Source: Azospirillum canadense | GTDB lineage: Bacteria; Pseudomonadota; Alphaproteobacteria; Azospirillales; Azospirillaceae | DNA: 64,000 nt | Assembly: GCF_025961225.1 (NCBI RefSeq) | Contig: NZ_JAOQNG010000004.1 | Location: forward strand, 341,001 to 405,000 | Direction: 5' to 3' | Shown here: one piece after another, positions 1 to 8,054 of the stretch | Layout of the letters: the number at the start of each line of letters is the position of its first letter | How positions within the stretch are numbered: the stretch's first letter is position 1 | Notes under the pieces: model-generated | Database searches by the model: none | What the model was told of the DNA's origin: nothing | Seen by the model: only the letters and a program-made list of their open reading frames with translations | Translations under genes and position numbers: made by a program

Positions 1-1014
1 CGCCTCCACCCCCAACAGGTGCACGGGGTTGTGCAGCAGCAGGTAACGGCCGTCCGGGCTCGCCGGGATGCCCTTGCCGCCCAGCAGGCGCCCGGTCGCC
101 GGGTCGGGCGTCTCCACCACCACGAAGACTCCGCCCGCGAAGCTCAGCTCGTCCGGCCGGCGCAGGCAGGCGAAGACGTCCACGGCGCCGCGCCGTCCGA
201 GGATGCCGCCATCCTCCGCCGGGCGGAAGATGGACGGCAGCTCCACCGTGCGCGCCACGGGGGCGTGCAACTCCGGCCGGTCGGCCGACAGGCCGGTGTG
301 GTTGGCGACCACGGCCAACTCGCAGAGATCCGGCACGGTGGCGGTCTCCAGCCCCGGCACCACGCGGTCGGCCAGCGCCGCGCGCGGATCGGTGCCGACG
401 TCGAACAGGCGCCCATAGCCCGGCACGGCGACGGTGCGGCCCCAGCAGGTGACCGTCTCCGCCACCGGGTCGAAGACATAGTCGGACTCGCCCGCCTTCC
501 CCGCCGCGACGACCGGCAGGCCGAGCAGGCGGGCGCGGGCGATCAGGCCCATCAGCAGGCTCGGCTGGTCGCCGTCCACCGGCGTGTGCACCAGCCCGGC
601 CGCCTTGGCGCGGCGCGACAGCAGGGGGCCGATCACCACCTCCGTCTCCTTCGTCGCCAGCGCGAGGTGGTAGCCGGACGCCAGCGCCAGCTCGGCAACG
701 CGCGCCGCCGCCTCCGGCTGGCCGGTCGCCTCGACGACGATGCTCAACGGCAGGTCGGCGAGCAGGGCGAGGTCGGCAACCACCGCCACCTTGCGGGTTT
801 CGATCGCGCCGAGGATCGCAGCGCGGCTGTCGCAGACGGCGAGGTCCTCCGCCGCGTAGCCGCCGCTGCGCAGCGCGTTGCGCGCGCGTTCGAGGTCGCG
901 GTCGCAGACCACGCGCAGGGCGAGCGCCGGGATGCGGCGCGCCTGCGCGGCAAAGGTCGCGCCGAACTCTCCGGCGCCGACCAGCGCGACGGCGATGGGC
1001 TGAAGCATGGGCAT
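1..1014 (-). CDS. NAD(P)-dependent SAF-domain oxidoreductase (homoserine dehydrogenase-like), cut by the window edge
   Basis: This is the N-terminal 338 codons of a gene that runs off the left edge. The product starts with a Rossmann fold (VALVGAGEFGATFA near residue 10), continues with DKD-type dehydrogenase segments and reads on as a SAF-type domain, as in COG4091 homoserine-dehydrogenase-like proteins. Members often sit with PdxA2 and four-carbon acid-sugar kinases, which agrees with the genes to the right. Two in-frame ATGs occur at 1014 and 1008. The sequence GGAGGAG lies just upstream and its spacing fits the second one slightly better. The substrate is unknown; a role in sugar-acid catabolism is inferred from context. 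Confidence 0.75.
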   Translation of the reverse strand, partial: MPMLQPIAVALVGAGEFGATFAAQARRIPALALRVVCDRDLERARNALRSGGYAAEDLAVCDSRAAILGAIETRKVAVVADLALLADLPLSIVVEATGQPEAAARVAELALASGYHLALATKETEVVIGPLLSRRAKAAGLVHTPVDGDQPSLLMGLIARARLLGLPVVAAGKAGESDYVFDPVAETVTCWGRTVAVPGYGRLFDVGTDPRAALADRVVPGLETATVPDLCELAVVANHTGLSADRPELHAPVARTVELPSIFRPAEDGGILGRRGAVDVFACLRRPDELSFAGGVFVVVETPDPATGRLLGGKGIPASPDGRYLLLHNPVHLLGVEA

Positions 1015-1095
1015 GTCTCCTCCTTCCCGGCGGTGCGTCCGCGGGCTGCCCCGGCTTTGTTTGCCGGGTTGTGGTGGTGGTTGATGCGTGTGCGG

Positions 1096-1212
1096 GGATT
1101 CACCACCAAGGCACCAAGACACCAAGATCAAACCTGCCTTCGCGTCGGCTCCGGTTCGCGTGTCGGGCCGGACGCCTCACTTGGTGTCTTGGTGCCTTGG
1201 TGGTGAAAATCC
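1096..1212. repeat. Long inverted repeat with octamer-built arms (copy 1)
   Basis: Left arm 1096-1126 reads GGATTCACCAC followed by CACCAAG units spaced every 8 nt. Right arm 1180-1212 is its reverse complement apart from one extra A. The 53-nt loop is clearly similar to the reversed loop of the copy at 59032-59146. The element fills the gap between two minus-strand genes and ends next to the stop codon of the GntR gene. Confidence 0.9.
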
Positions 1213-1213
1213 G

Positions 1214-1915
1214 TCAAATCGCGTGCTGCACGCGGTCCCAGGTGGCTTCCAGGTGGTGGGTCAGCGCCTTGGCCAAGCGCTCGCCGTCGCGGGCCTCCAG
1301 CGCCGCGATCATATCCTCATGGTCGGCGACGGCCGCGGCCCAGGTGTCCGGCGTCTCGTTGCCGATGAAGCGGATCCGCTTCAGCCGCGCCTGGAGCATG
1401 CCGTGGACCGAGGCCAGAGCCTCGTTGCCCGAAATCCGGATGAAGGCGGTGTGGATCGCCTGGTTCAGCTTGAAGTAGGGGAGCCGGTTCCGCACCCGGT
1501 ACAGCTCCATCATCTCGTCGTGCATGCGCCGGACCTGGCGGATGTCCGCGTCGCTGGCGTTCTGGCAGGCAAGGCGGCCGGCCAGATCCTCCAGCGTGGT
1601 CAGGACCGTCAGCATGTCCTTCACGTCCTTGGCGGTCAGCTTGCGGACCAGCGCGCCGCGGCTCGGCACCAGCTCCACCAGCCCTTCCATGGCCAGCACC
1701 TTCAGCGCCTCGCGCAGCGGGGTGCGGGAGATGCCGAGCTGCTGGCCCAGCTGCCCCTCGTGGATGCGGGACCCGGCGGGAAGCGTGCCCTCGATGATCA
1801 TGTCGCGCACGCGGGTCACCACGACGTCGTGCAGCGTCGGGCGTTCGATGCGCCCTCCCTCGATCCCCGGAAGAGCCTGTTCCTCAACGTCCAGCGCCGC
1901 CCGATCCGCCCTCAT
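1214..1915 (-). CDS. GntR-family regulator, FCD (FadR/VanR) subfamily
   Basis: The 233-residue product has an N-terminal winged helix-turn-helix (residues about 20-85, including LGISRTPLREALKVL) and an all-helical FCD ligand-binding domain with the usual metal-binding region (LNQAIHTAFIR). FCD regulators typically repress catabolic operons and release DNA on binding a carboxylic acid. I chose the ATG at 1915 because GGGAG lies 8 nt upstream. A longer reading frame reaching 2029 would run through the palindrome at 2004-2025, which is more likely the operator. The gene is divergent from the pdxA2-tctCBA-aldolase operon and is its likely local regulator. Confidence 0.88.
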   Translation of the reverse strand: MRADRAALDVEEQALPGIEGGRIERPTLHDVVVTRVRDMIIEGTLPAGSRIHEGQLGQQLGISRTPLREALKVLAMEGLVELVPSRGALVRKLTAKDVKDMLTVLTTLEDLAGRLACQNASDADIRQVRRMHDEMMELYRVRNRLPYFKLNQAIHTAFIRISGNEALASVHGMLQARLKRIRFIGNETPDTWAAAVADHEDMIAALEARDGERLAKALTHHLEATWDRVQHAI

Positions 1916-2003
1916 CACCGACACTCCCGCCACAGTCGTAGCCGCAACCGTACCCGACCACGCCTGAAAAGAATGCACGCGGGCCGGGTCGGCGTCAATG
2001 ACC

Positions 2004-2025
2004 TGAATGCTGAATTCAGCATTCA
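2004..2025. promoter_or_regulatory. 22-bp perfect palindrome, candidate GntR operator
   Basis: The half-site TGAATGCTGAA is followed directly by its exact reverse complement, with no spacer. It lies 89 bp upstream of the GntR start and 78 bp upstream of the divergent pdxA2 start, where an autoregulated FCD repressor would be expected to bind. Function is inferred from symmetry and position. Confidence 0.6.
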
Positions 2026-2102
2026 ACACGCAACATGCTTGATGCGGCTATTTGTTCGTGTTACGCATAATCGGGATACGAAGCCAATCCAGGGAGTTGC
2101 CT

Positions 2103-3158
2103 GTGGCATCTCAGCCGCAAACCGCTGCCCATCAGCGCCCGACCATCGCGCTGGCGATGGGCGATCCCGCCGGCATCAGCCCGGAACTGACCGCCAAGCT
2201 GCTGGCGCTCGACGAGGTGCGCGCGGCGGCCCGTCTGGTCGTCTTCGGCGACCGCCGCGTGCTGGAGGAAGGGGCGCGCGTCGCCGGCCTTTCGCTCGAC
2301 ATCGACATCGTGCAGCCGGGTGCGCCGACGTACGCCGCGGAGAAGCCGGTCCTTGTGGACCTCGGCCACCTCGACCCGGCGGACGTGACGCGCGGCGCCG
2401 CGACTGCGGTCGGCGGGGCCTTCGCAACGGAGAATTTCCGACGGGCCCTGCGCATGGCCCAGGCGGGTCAGGCCGACGCGGTGTGCTTCACGCCCTTCAA
2501 CAAGCAGGCGATGCGCACCGTCTACGCCGGCTACGACGACGAGATCCGCTTCGTCGCCGACGTGATCGGGTTCGAAGGGGCGGCGCGCGAGTTCAACGTG
2601 CTGGAAGGGCTGTGGAACGCCCGCGTCACCTCGCACATCCCGCTGAAAGACGTGGCGGCCAGCCTGACGACGGAGGCCATCCTTGCGGAGTTGGACCTGA
2701 CCGACCGTTGCCTGCGCGCCGCCGGCTTCGCCAACCCGCGGATCGCCGTGGCCGGGCTGAACCCCCACGCGGGCGACGGCGGCAACTTCGGGCGGGAGGA
2801 AATCGACGTGATCGAGCCGGCCGTGCGGATGGCTGTGGAGCGCGGCTACAACGCCTCCGGCCCTTATCCGGCGGACACCGTGTTCCTGCGCGCCAAGGGG
2901 GGCGCCTTCGACGCGGTGCTGACCATGTACCACGACCAGGGCCAGATCGCGATGAAGCTGATGGGCTTCGACCGGGGTGTCACGCTGCTGGGCGGCTTTC
3001 CGTTCCCGATCTGCACGCCGGCCCACGGCACCGCCTACGACATCGCCGGGCGCGGCATCGCCAACATCGGCGCCAGCCGGCAGGCGCTTCTGCTCGCCGC
3101 CCGCATGGCCGCGAAAACCACCGACAGGGAGGCCGCACCGCGCCTTGCCGCGGGGTAA
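2103..3158 (+). CDS. pdxA2: PdxA2-like 4-phospho-D-threonate/D-erythronate 3-dehydrogenase
   Basis: The 351-residue PdxA-family enzyme keeps the three metal-binding histidines: H178 (TSHIPLKD), H222 (GLNPHAG) and H277 (MYHDQG). The family oxidises and decarboxylates 4-phosphohydroxy acids. PdxA proper acts in vitamin B6 synthesis, while PdxA2 acts on 4-phospho-D-threonate or D-erythronate and yields dihydroxyacetone phosphate. The setting beside a tripartite tricarboxylate transporter, a class II aldolase and GntR/LysR regulators favours the catabolic PdxA2 role. I placed the start at GTG 2103, preceded by GGGAG six nt upstream; the longer in-frame extension lacks a ribosome binding site. No partner kinase (DUF1537) is visible here. 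Confidence 0.85.
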   Translation: MASQPQTAAHQRPTIALAMGDPAGISPELTAKLLALDEVRAAARLVVFGDRRVLEEGARVAGLSLDIDIVQPGAPTYAAEKPVLVDLGHLDPADVTRGAATAVGGAFATENFRRALRMAQAGQADAVCFTPFNKQAMRTVYAGYDDEIRFVADVIGFEGAAREFNVLEGLWNARVTSHIPLKDVAASLTTEAILAELDLTDRCLRAAGFANPRIAVAGLNPHAGDGGNFGREEIDVIEPAVRMAVERGYNASGPYPADTVFLRAKGGAFDAVLTMYHDQGQIAMKLMGFDRGVTLLGGFPFPICTPAHGTAYDIAGRGIANIGASRQALLLAARMAAKTTDREAAPRLAAG

Positions 3159-3201
3159 CCGAGCCCAAAAAATCATCGTTCAACGAAGGGAGGAAACGAC
3201 A

Positions 3202-4194
3202 ATGAAGAAGACGATCCTCGCCGCCGCCCTGCTGGCGTCGGCCTTCACGGCCGGCGCGGCGGGCGCTGCGGACTGGAAGCCGGCGAAGCCGGTGGAGTTC
3301 GTCGTCACCTCCGGGGCCGGCGGCGGCACCGACAACTTCGCCCGCACCATCCAGGCGATCGTCACCAAGCACAAGCTGGTCGCCCAGCCCATCGTCGTGG
3401 TCAACAAGGGCGGCGGCAACGGGGCGGAGGGCTACGTCTATTCCGCCAGCGCCGCCGGCGACCCCTACAAGCTGACCTTCGGCACCAACAACCAGTACCT
3501 GCTGCCCTACGTCGCCAAGCTCGGCTACAAGGCGTCGGACTTCGCGCCGGTGGCGACCATGGCGCTGGACGAGTTCCTGATCTGGGTGAACGGGGAATCG
3601 CCGCTCAAGGACACCAAGGCCTACGTCGAGGCGGCGAAGAAGCCCGACGGCCTGCGCATGGGCGGCAGCCAGTCCAAGGACACCGACCAGACGCTGGTCA
3701 GCCTGATCTCCCAGGCCACGGGCGCCAAGTTCACCTACATCCCCTTCAAGAGCGGCGGCGAGGCGGCGGTGCAGCTGGCCGGCGCGCACATCGACTCCAA
3801 CGTCAACAACCCTAACGAGAACATTGGCCAGTGGAAGGCCGGCATGGTCCGTCCGCTCTGCGTCTTCAGCCCGGCCCGCATGGAGGCCGGCCCGAAGGTG
3901 GCCCAGGGCATGGGGTGGAGCGACATCCCCACCTGCAAGGAAACGGGGATTGCCATCGACAGCTACCGCATGCCGCGCACCGTCTGGCTGCCGGCCGGCG
4001 CGCCGCCCGACGCGGTCGCCTTCTACGCCGACCTGCTGAAGAAGGTCAGCGCCACCCCCGAATGGAAGGAATACATCGAGCGCACGTCGCAATCGGACGC
4101 CTTCATGGCCGGCGAGGACATGATCAAGTTCGTGAAGCAGGACGAAACCCGCGCGGTCGAGGTCTTCAAGGCCGAGAAGTGGATCGTTCAGTAA
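3202..4194 (+). CDS. tctC: Tripartite tricarboxylate transporter substrate-binding protein
   Basis: The 330-residue periplasmic binding protein has a Sec signal peptide ending near AGAADWKP (residue about 23). The TctC/Bug-family opening follows (VEFVVTSGAGGGTDNFAR), and a central FKSGGEAAVQLAGAHID segment lines the ligand pocket in this family. GGGAGG lies 8 nt before the ATG. It would deliver a carboxylate to TctB/TctA, encoded immediately downstream. A sugar acid such as threonate or erythronate is the likely ligand, inferred from the neighbouring pdxA2. Between this gene and tctB lies a 14-bp stem-loop that may protect the more abundant tctC message. Confidence 0.9.
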   Translation: MKKTILAAALLASAFTAGAAGAADWKPAKPVEFVVTSGAGGGTDNFARTIQAIVTKHKLVAQPIVVVNKGGGNGAEGYVYSASAAGDPYKLTFGTNNQYLLPYVAKLGYKASDFAPVATMALDEFLIWVNGESPLKDTKAYVEAAKKPDGLRMGGSQSKDTDQTLVSLISQATGAKFTYIPFKSGGEAAVQLAGAHIDSNVNNPNENIGQWKAGMVRPLCVFSPARMEAGPKVAQGMGWSDIPTCKETGIAIDSYRMPRTVWLPAGAPPDAVAFYADLLKKVSATPEWKEYIERTSQSDAFMAGEDMIKFVKQDETRAVEVFKAEKWIVQ

Positions 4195-4215
4195 ACGGCC
4201 AGTAAGCCGCAATTC

Positions 4216-4246
4216 TCCCCTCTCCCAGCCCTGCTGGGAGAGGGGA
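4216..4246 (+). repeat. Perfect 14-bp stem-loop between tctC and tctB
   Basis: TCCCCTCTCCCAGC (4216-4229), loop CCT, then the exact complement (4233-4246). There is no T-run, so it is unlikely to be a full terminator. The same stem recurs at 17537-17567, also just after a binding-protein gene and before the rest of its transporter. Confidence 0.8.
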
Positions 4247-4265
4247 TATTTCCGGAGTGCGCCCC

Positions 4266-4793
4266 ATGCCAATGTTCCCCGGACGGCTGCCCGCCGGTTT
4301 CGTCATCACCCGGTTCGCAATGGAGGTGGCGACGGCGCTCGTCACCGCGGGCATCGGCGCGGTCGTCGCGCTGGGCTCGCTGGAATACGGGACCGGCTGG
4401 GACGACGCCGGCCCGCAGGCGGGCTATTTCCCCTTCTACATCGGCCTGTTCATCGTGCTGGCCAGCCTCGGCACGCTCACCCAGGCCGTCCTGCACCAGC
4501 GCGGGCGCCAGCGCGGCTCGCGCGAGGTCTTCCTGAACGCGGAGCAAGCCGGCCGCGTCCTGGCCTTCGGCCTGCCGATGGTTGCCTTCGTGGTCGCCAC
4601 GGTGCTGCTCGGCCTCTACGTCGCGACGGCGCTGTACCTGTTCGGCGTGATGGTCGTGCAGGGGAAATACCGGGCGTGGCAGGCCGCCGCGGTCGGGGGC
4701 GGCACGGCGGTCTTCTTCTTCGTCCTGTTCGAAATCTGGTTCCAGGTGCCCATCCTGAAAGGCCCGCTCGAGGCCTGGCTCGGCCTTCACTGA
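4266..4793 (+). CDS. tctB: Tripartite tricarboxylate transporter small membrane subunit
   Basis: The 175-residue product is hydrophobic with about four membrane helices, the size and topology of TctB. It carries the recognisable N-terminal segment with PQAGYFPFYIG and ends WFQVPILKGPLEAWLGL. I chose ATG 4266 because GGAG lies 8 nt upstream; a GTG at 4257 overlaps that site and is less likely. It sits between tctC and tctA in the usual C-B-A order and supports TctA in cation-coupled uptake. Confidence 0.88.
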   Translation: MPMFPGRLPAGFVITRFAMEVATALVTAGIGAVVALGSLEYGTGWDDAGPQAGYFPFYIGLFIVLASLGTLTQAVLHQRGRQRGSREVFLNAEQAGRVLAFGLPMVAFVVATVLLGLYVATALYLFGVMVVQGKYRAWQAAAVGGGTAVFFFVLFEIWFQVPILKGPLEAWLGLH

Positions 4794-4823
4794 CCGACCG
4801 CCGTTTCCTGGGGAGGAACTGCC

Positions 4824-6347
4824 TTGGACAATGTTGCCAACCTCATGCATGGGTTCAGCATCGCGCTGACCGCCTACCACGTCGGCCTGATGATGGCCGG
4901 CGTGATGCTGGGCATCCTGGTCGGCGTGCTGCCGGGGCTGGGGGCGCCCAACGGGGTGTCGCTGCTGCTGCCGCTGACCTTCACGATGGACCCGGTGTCG
5001 GCCATCATCCTGCTGACCAGCATGTACTGGGGGGCGCTGTTCGGCGGCTCCACCACCTCGATCCTGTTCAACATACCGGGCGAGCCCTCGTCGGTGGCGA
5101 CCACCTTCGACGGCTACCCCATGGCCAAGAACGGGCGGGCGGCGCACGCGCTGACGCTGGCCTTCCTGTCCGCGGCGACCGGCGCCCTGTTCGGCGTTCT
5201 GGTCATCACGCTGCTGTCCGGCTGGGTCGCCAAGTTCGCGCTGAAGTTCAGCTCGCCGGAGTTCTTCGCGGTCTACCTCCTGACCTTCGCCAGCTTCATC
5301 GGCATGGGCCATTCCTCGCCCTTCAAGACGGTGGTGTCGATGATGCTGGGCTTCGCCTTCGCGGCGATCGGCATGGACACCATCTCCGGCAGCCTGCGCC
5401 TGACCTTCGACATGATCGAACTGGTGAAGGGCATCAGCTTCCTCGTCGCGGTGATCGGCCTGTTCGGCCTGGGCGAGCTTCTGCTGACGATGGAGGAGGG
5501 GCTGCGCTTTGACGGCATCCGGGCGCGCATCAGCCCGCGCGAGGTGTTCCAGACGGTCCGGGAACTGCCGCGCTATTGGCTGACGCTTCTGCGCAGCGGG
5601 CTGATCGGCTGCTGGATGGGCATCACGCCGGGCGGCCCCACCGCGGCGTCCTTCATGAGCTACGGCATCGCCAAGCGCTTCGCCCGGCGCAAGGACGGCT
5701 ACGGCAAGGGGGAGCCCGCGGGCGTCGTGGCGCCGGAAACCGCCGACCACGCCGCCGGCACCAGCGCCATCCTGCCCATGCTGGCGCTGGGCATCCCCGG
5801 CTCCGCCACCGCGGCGGTGATGATGGGCGGCCTGATGATCTGGGGCATGACGCCGGGGCCGATGCTGTTCATCGAGCGCCCGGACTTCGTCTGGGGCCTG
5901 ATCGCCAGCATGTATCTGGGCAACGTCGTCGCCGTGGTGCTGGTGCTGGCAACCGTGCCGCTGTTCGCCGCCATCCTGCGCATCCCCTTTTCGATCATCG
6001 GCCCGGTGATCGTCGTGGTGTGCTTCATCGGCGCCTACACGGTGGACGGCTCCGTTTTCGACATGGGGCTGGTGCTGGCCTTCGGACTCGCCGGCTATGT
6101 GTTTAAGAAGCTGGACTACCCGATCGCCCCGCTGGTGCTGGCCATGGTGCTGGGCGACAAGGCGGAGGACGCCTTCCGCCAGTCGATGATCATGTCCAAA
6201 GGCACGCTGGGAATCTTCTGGTCGAACCCGCTGGTCGGGACGATCATGACGCTGGCCCTGCTGCTCCTCCTCTGGCCGCTGGCCTCGGCGCTGGTGCAGC
6301 GGCTGGGCGGGGCGGGCTCGGCCTCCTCATCGGTGCAGGCCGGATAA
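4824..6347 (+). CDS. tctA: Tripartite tricarboxylate transporter large membrane subunit
   Basis: The 507-residue product has about ten to twelve membrane helices and TctA signatures: GVLPGLGAPNGVSLLLPLT near residue 40, YWGALFGGSTTSILFNIPG near residue 75, and a second inverted copy around TPGGPTAASFMSYGIAKR and LGIPGSATAAVMMGG. It forms the translocation channel for the substrate presented by TctC. The start is a TTG with GGAGG seven nt upstream. The aldolase gene follows after 13 nt, so transporter and catabolic enzyme are almost certainly co-transcribed. Confidence 0.92.
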   Translation: MDNVANLMHGFSIALTAYHVGLMMAGVMLGILVGVLPGLGAPNGVSLLLPLTFTMDPVSAIILLTSMYWGALFGGSTTSILFNIPGEPSSVATTFDGYPMAKNGRAAHALTLAFLSAATGALFGVLVITLLSGWVAKFALKFSSPEFFAVYLLTFASFIGMGHSSPFKTVVSMMLGFAFAAIGMDTISGSLRLTFDMIELVKGISFLVAVIGLFGLGELLLTMEEGLRFDGIRARISPREVFQTVRELPRYWLTLLRSGLIGCWMGITPGGPTAASFMSYGIAKRFARRKDGYGKGEPAGVVAPETADHAAGTSAILPMLALGIPGSATAAVMMGGLMIWGMTPGPMLFIERPDFVWGLIASMYLGNVVAVVLVLATVPLFAAILRIPFSIIGPVIVVVCFIGAYTVDGSVFDMGLVLAFGLAGYVFKKLDYPIAPLVLAMVLGDKAEDAFRQSMIMSKGTLGIFWSNPLVGTIMTLALLLLLWPLASALVQRLGGAGSASSSVQAG

Positions 6348-6360
6348 GGGAGGAATCGCG

Positions 6361-6993
6361 ATGCGGGAGAGCGAGGCGCGCGAGGCGCTGTGCCGGATGG
6401 GGGAGCTTCTGGTCCGCCGCGGGCTCGTCCACGGCTCCACGGGGAACCTCAGCGTCCGGCTGGACGACGGCTGGCTGGTGACGCCCACCAACAGCAGCCT
6501 GGGGGAGCTGGACCCGGCCCGCCTGTCGCGCCTGGACTCCGCCGGCCGGCTGCTCGACGGCGACCAGCCCTCGAAGGAGGCGTTCCTGCACCGCTGCGTC
6601 TACGACGTGCGGGGCGACGCCACGGCGATCATCCACACCCACTCCACCCACTGCGCGGCGGTGTCCTGCCTGGACCACAAGCCGGGGGCGCCGGTTCTGC
6701 CGCCGCTGACCGCCTATTACGTGATGCGCGTCGGCGACCTCGCCCTTGTGCCCTACTACCGGCCGGGCGATGAGCGGCTGGCCCTGGCGGTGAAGGAGGT
6801 GGCGGTCAAGCACGCCGCCATCCTGCTCGCCAACCACGGCCCGGTCATCGCCGGCAAGAGCCTGAAGGACGCGCAATACGCGCTGGAGGAGCTGGAGGAG
6901 ACGGCCAAGCTGCACTTCCTCCTGCACGGCCATCCCACGCGCCCGCTGACGGCGGAGCAGGTGGCCGAGCTGAACGTCCATTTCCGCAACTGA
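6361..6993 (+). CDS. Class II aldolase/adducin-family enzyme, OtnC-like
   Basis: The 210-residue class II aldolase has zinc ligands H92 and H94 (IIHTHS) and H159 (ANHGP) and a catalytic glutamate at E73 (SKEAFLH). Length and sequence style match 3-oxo-tetronate 4-phosphate decarboxylase (OtnC) and its relatives. OtnC releases CO2 from a 3-oxo four-carbon acid phosphate to give dihydroxyacetone phosphate. It lies at the end of the pdxA2-tct operon, in line with sugar-acid breakdown. The partner OtnK kinase and OtnI isomerase are absent from the window, so the exact substrate stays open; fuculose-phosphate aldolase-like activity is an alternative. Confidence 0.8.
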   Translation: MRESEAREALCRMGELLVRRGLVHGSTGNLSVRLDDGWLVTPTNSSLGELDPARLSRLDSAGRLLDGDQPSKEAFLHRCVYDVRGDATAIIHTHSTHCAAVSCLDHKPGAPVLPPLTAYYVMRVGDLALVPYYRPGDERLALAVKEVAVKHAAILLANHGPVIAGKSLKDAQYALEELEETAKLHFLLHGHPTRPLTAEQVAELNVHFRN

Positions 6994-7003
6994 CGGCGCT
7001 TCC

Positions 7004-7999
7004 ATGACCCTGGCCCTGACTCCGGTCATACCGCAGGACGGGCGGTTGGAACGGGCGCCGCTTCGTCTGAAGCTGCGACAACTGCGCCTCGTGGTTGCCA
7101 TTGCCGACCTCGGCAGCCTGCGCCGCGCCGCGGATCACCTGAACACCACCCAGCCCGCCGCCACCAAGCTGCTGCAACAGGCGGAGATGCTGTTGGGCGT
7201 GCCGCTGTTCGAGCGGCAGGCGCGCGGCCTGACGCCGACCCCCTACGGCGCCGTGGTCATCCGCCGCGCCCGCAACCTGATGGCGGAGCTGGCGGCGGCG
7301 GGGGAGGAGATCGCCGGGCTGGCGTCCGGCCTGTTGGGCGCGGTGCGCATCGGCTGCGTTACCGGCGCCATGCCCCAGCTGATGACCGGCACGGTGCGCG
7401 AGTTGCGGGAGCGCTTCCCGACCCTGTGCCTGTCCTTGCAGGTCGACACCAGCGACCGGCTGGTCGCCGCCCTGCACGACCGCCGCATCGACCTCGCGGT
7501 CGGGCGCATCCCCGCGGGCGCCGACCGCGGCGGCCTGCTGTTCGAGACGCTGTGCGACGAACCCCTGGCGCTGGTCTGCCGGGTCGGCCACCCGCTGCTC
7601 GGCAGCGGGGCTCTCCGCATCGAGGACGCCGTCGCCTATCCCTGGGTCATGCACCCTCGTGGCAGCCCGTCCCGCGACCGCCTGGAGGACCATTTCCACC
7701 AACTGGGCATCGCCGAGCCGACCCTCTATGTGGAAACCGCCTCCGACACGGCGGCCCTGTCGCTGGTCGCGGCGGAGGACGTGCTGGCCGTCCTGCCGCT
7801 CGACACCGTGGCGACAGCGGTGCGCGGCGGCACGGTCGCCGTGCTGCCCTTCGCGCTTGGCTTCGGCCTGAGTTCGCTCGGCATCATCCGCGTGGCCGGC
7901 TGCGAGCAGGCGCCCGCCACGACCGCCGTCCTGGACGCGCTGCGCCGCCAAGCCGCCGCCCTGCCGGACCTGCGCCGGTCCTGGCGGGCAGGGCCCTGA
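7004..7999 (+). CDS. LysR-family transcriptional regulator
   Basis: The 331-residue product has a typical N-terminal LysR helix-turn-helix (LRRAADHLNTTQPAATKLLQQAE, residues about 35-58) and a periplasmic-binding-like effector domain with the DRLVAALHDRRIDLAVGRI segment. It starts 10 nt after the aldolase stop without an obvious ribosome binding site, so it may depend on translational coupling. Being co-directional with, and last in, the operon is unusual for LysR regulators, which are mostly divergent. It probably senses a pathway intermediate. The target could be this operon or the convergent dehydrogenase gene downstream. Confidence 0.88.
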   Translation: MTLALTPVIPQDGRLERAPLRLKLRQLRLVVAIADLGSLRRAADHLNTTQPAATKLLQQAEMLLGVPLFERQARGLTPTPYGAVVIRRARNLMAELAAAGEEIAGLASGLLGAVRIGCVTGAMPQLMTGTVRELRERFPTLCLSLQVDTSDRLVAALHDRRIDLAVGRIPAGADRGGLLFETLCDEPLALVCRVGHPLLGSGALRIEDAVAYPWVMHPRGSPSRDRLEDHFHQLGIAEPTLYVETASDTAALSLVAAEDVLAVLPLDTVATAVRGGTVAVLPFALGFGLSSLGIIRVAGCEQAPATTAVLDALRRQAAALPDLRRSWRAGP

Positions 8000-8013
8000 C
8001 GCGCCTTCAAAGT

Positions 8014-8037
8014 CCCCTCTCCCCAGGGGGGAGAGGG
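8014..8037. repeat. CCCTCTCCCC-type stem-loop
   Basis: CCCTCTCCCC pairs with GGGGAGAGGG around a very short loop, between the convergent LysR gene and dehydrogenase gene. A weak T-run (GGGTTTAG) follows, so it may work as a terminator as well as belonging to the repeat family. Confidence 0.7.
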
Positions 8038-8054
8038 TTTAGCCGACCACCCAC

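Noticed and set aside
19..1206. A 395-codon plus-strand frame at the left edge
   Set aside because: It is antisense to the dehydrogenase, its translation is low-complexity R/A/G/H-rich sequence, and it runs into the inverted repeat.
1096..1212. Octamer repeats taken as a CRISPR array
   Set aside because: The units are 7 to 8 nt, lie in two inverted arms and have no unique spacers; no cas genes are near.
2103..3158. The PdxA-family gene as the vitamin B6 biosynthesis enzyme
   Set aside because: No pdxJ or other B6 gene is near, while a transporter, an aldolase and catabolic regulators are; the PdxA2 role fits better.
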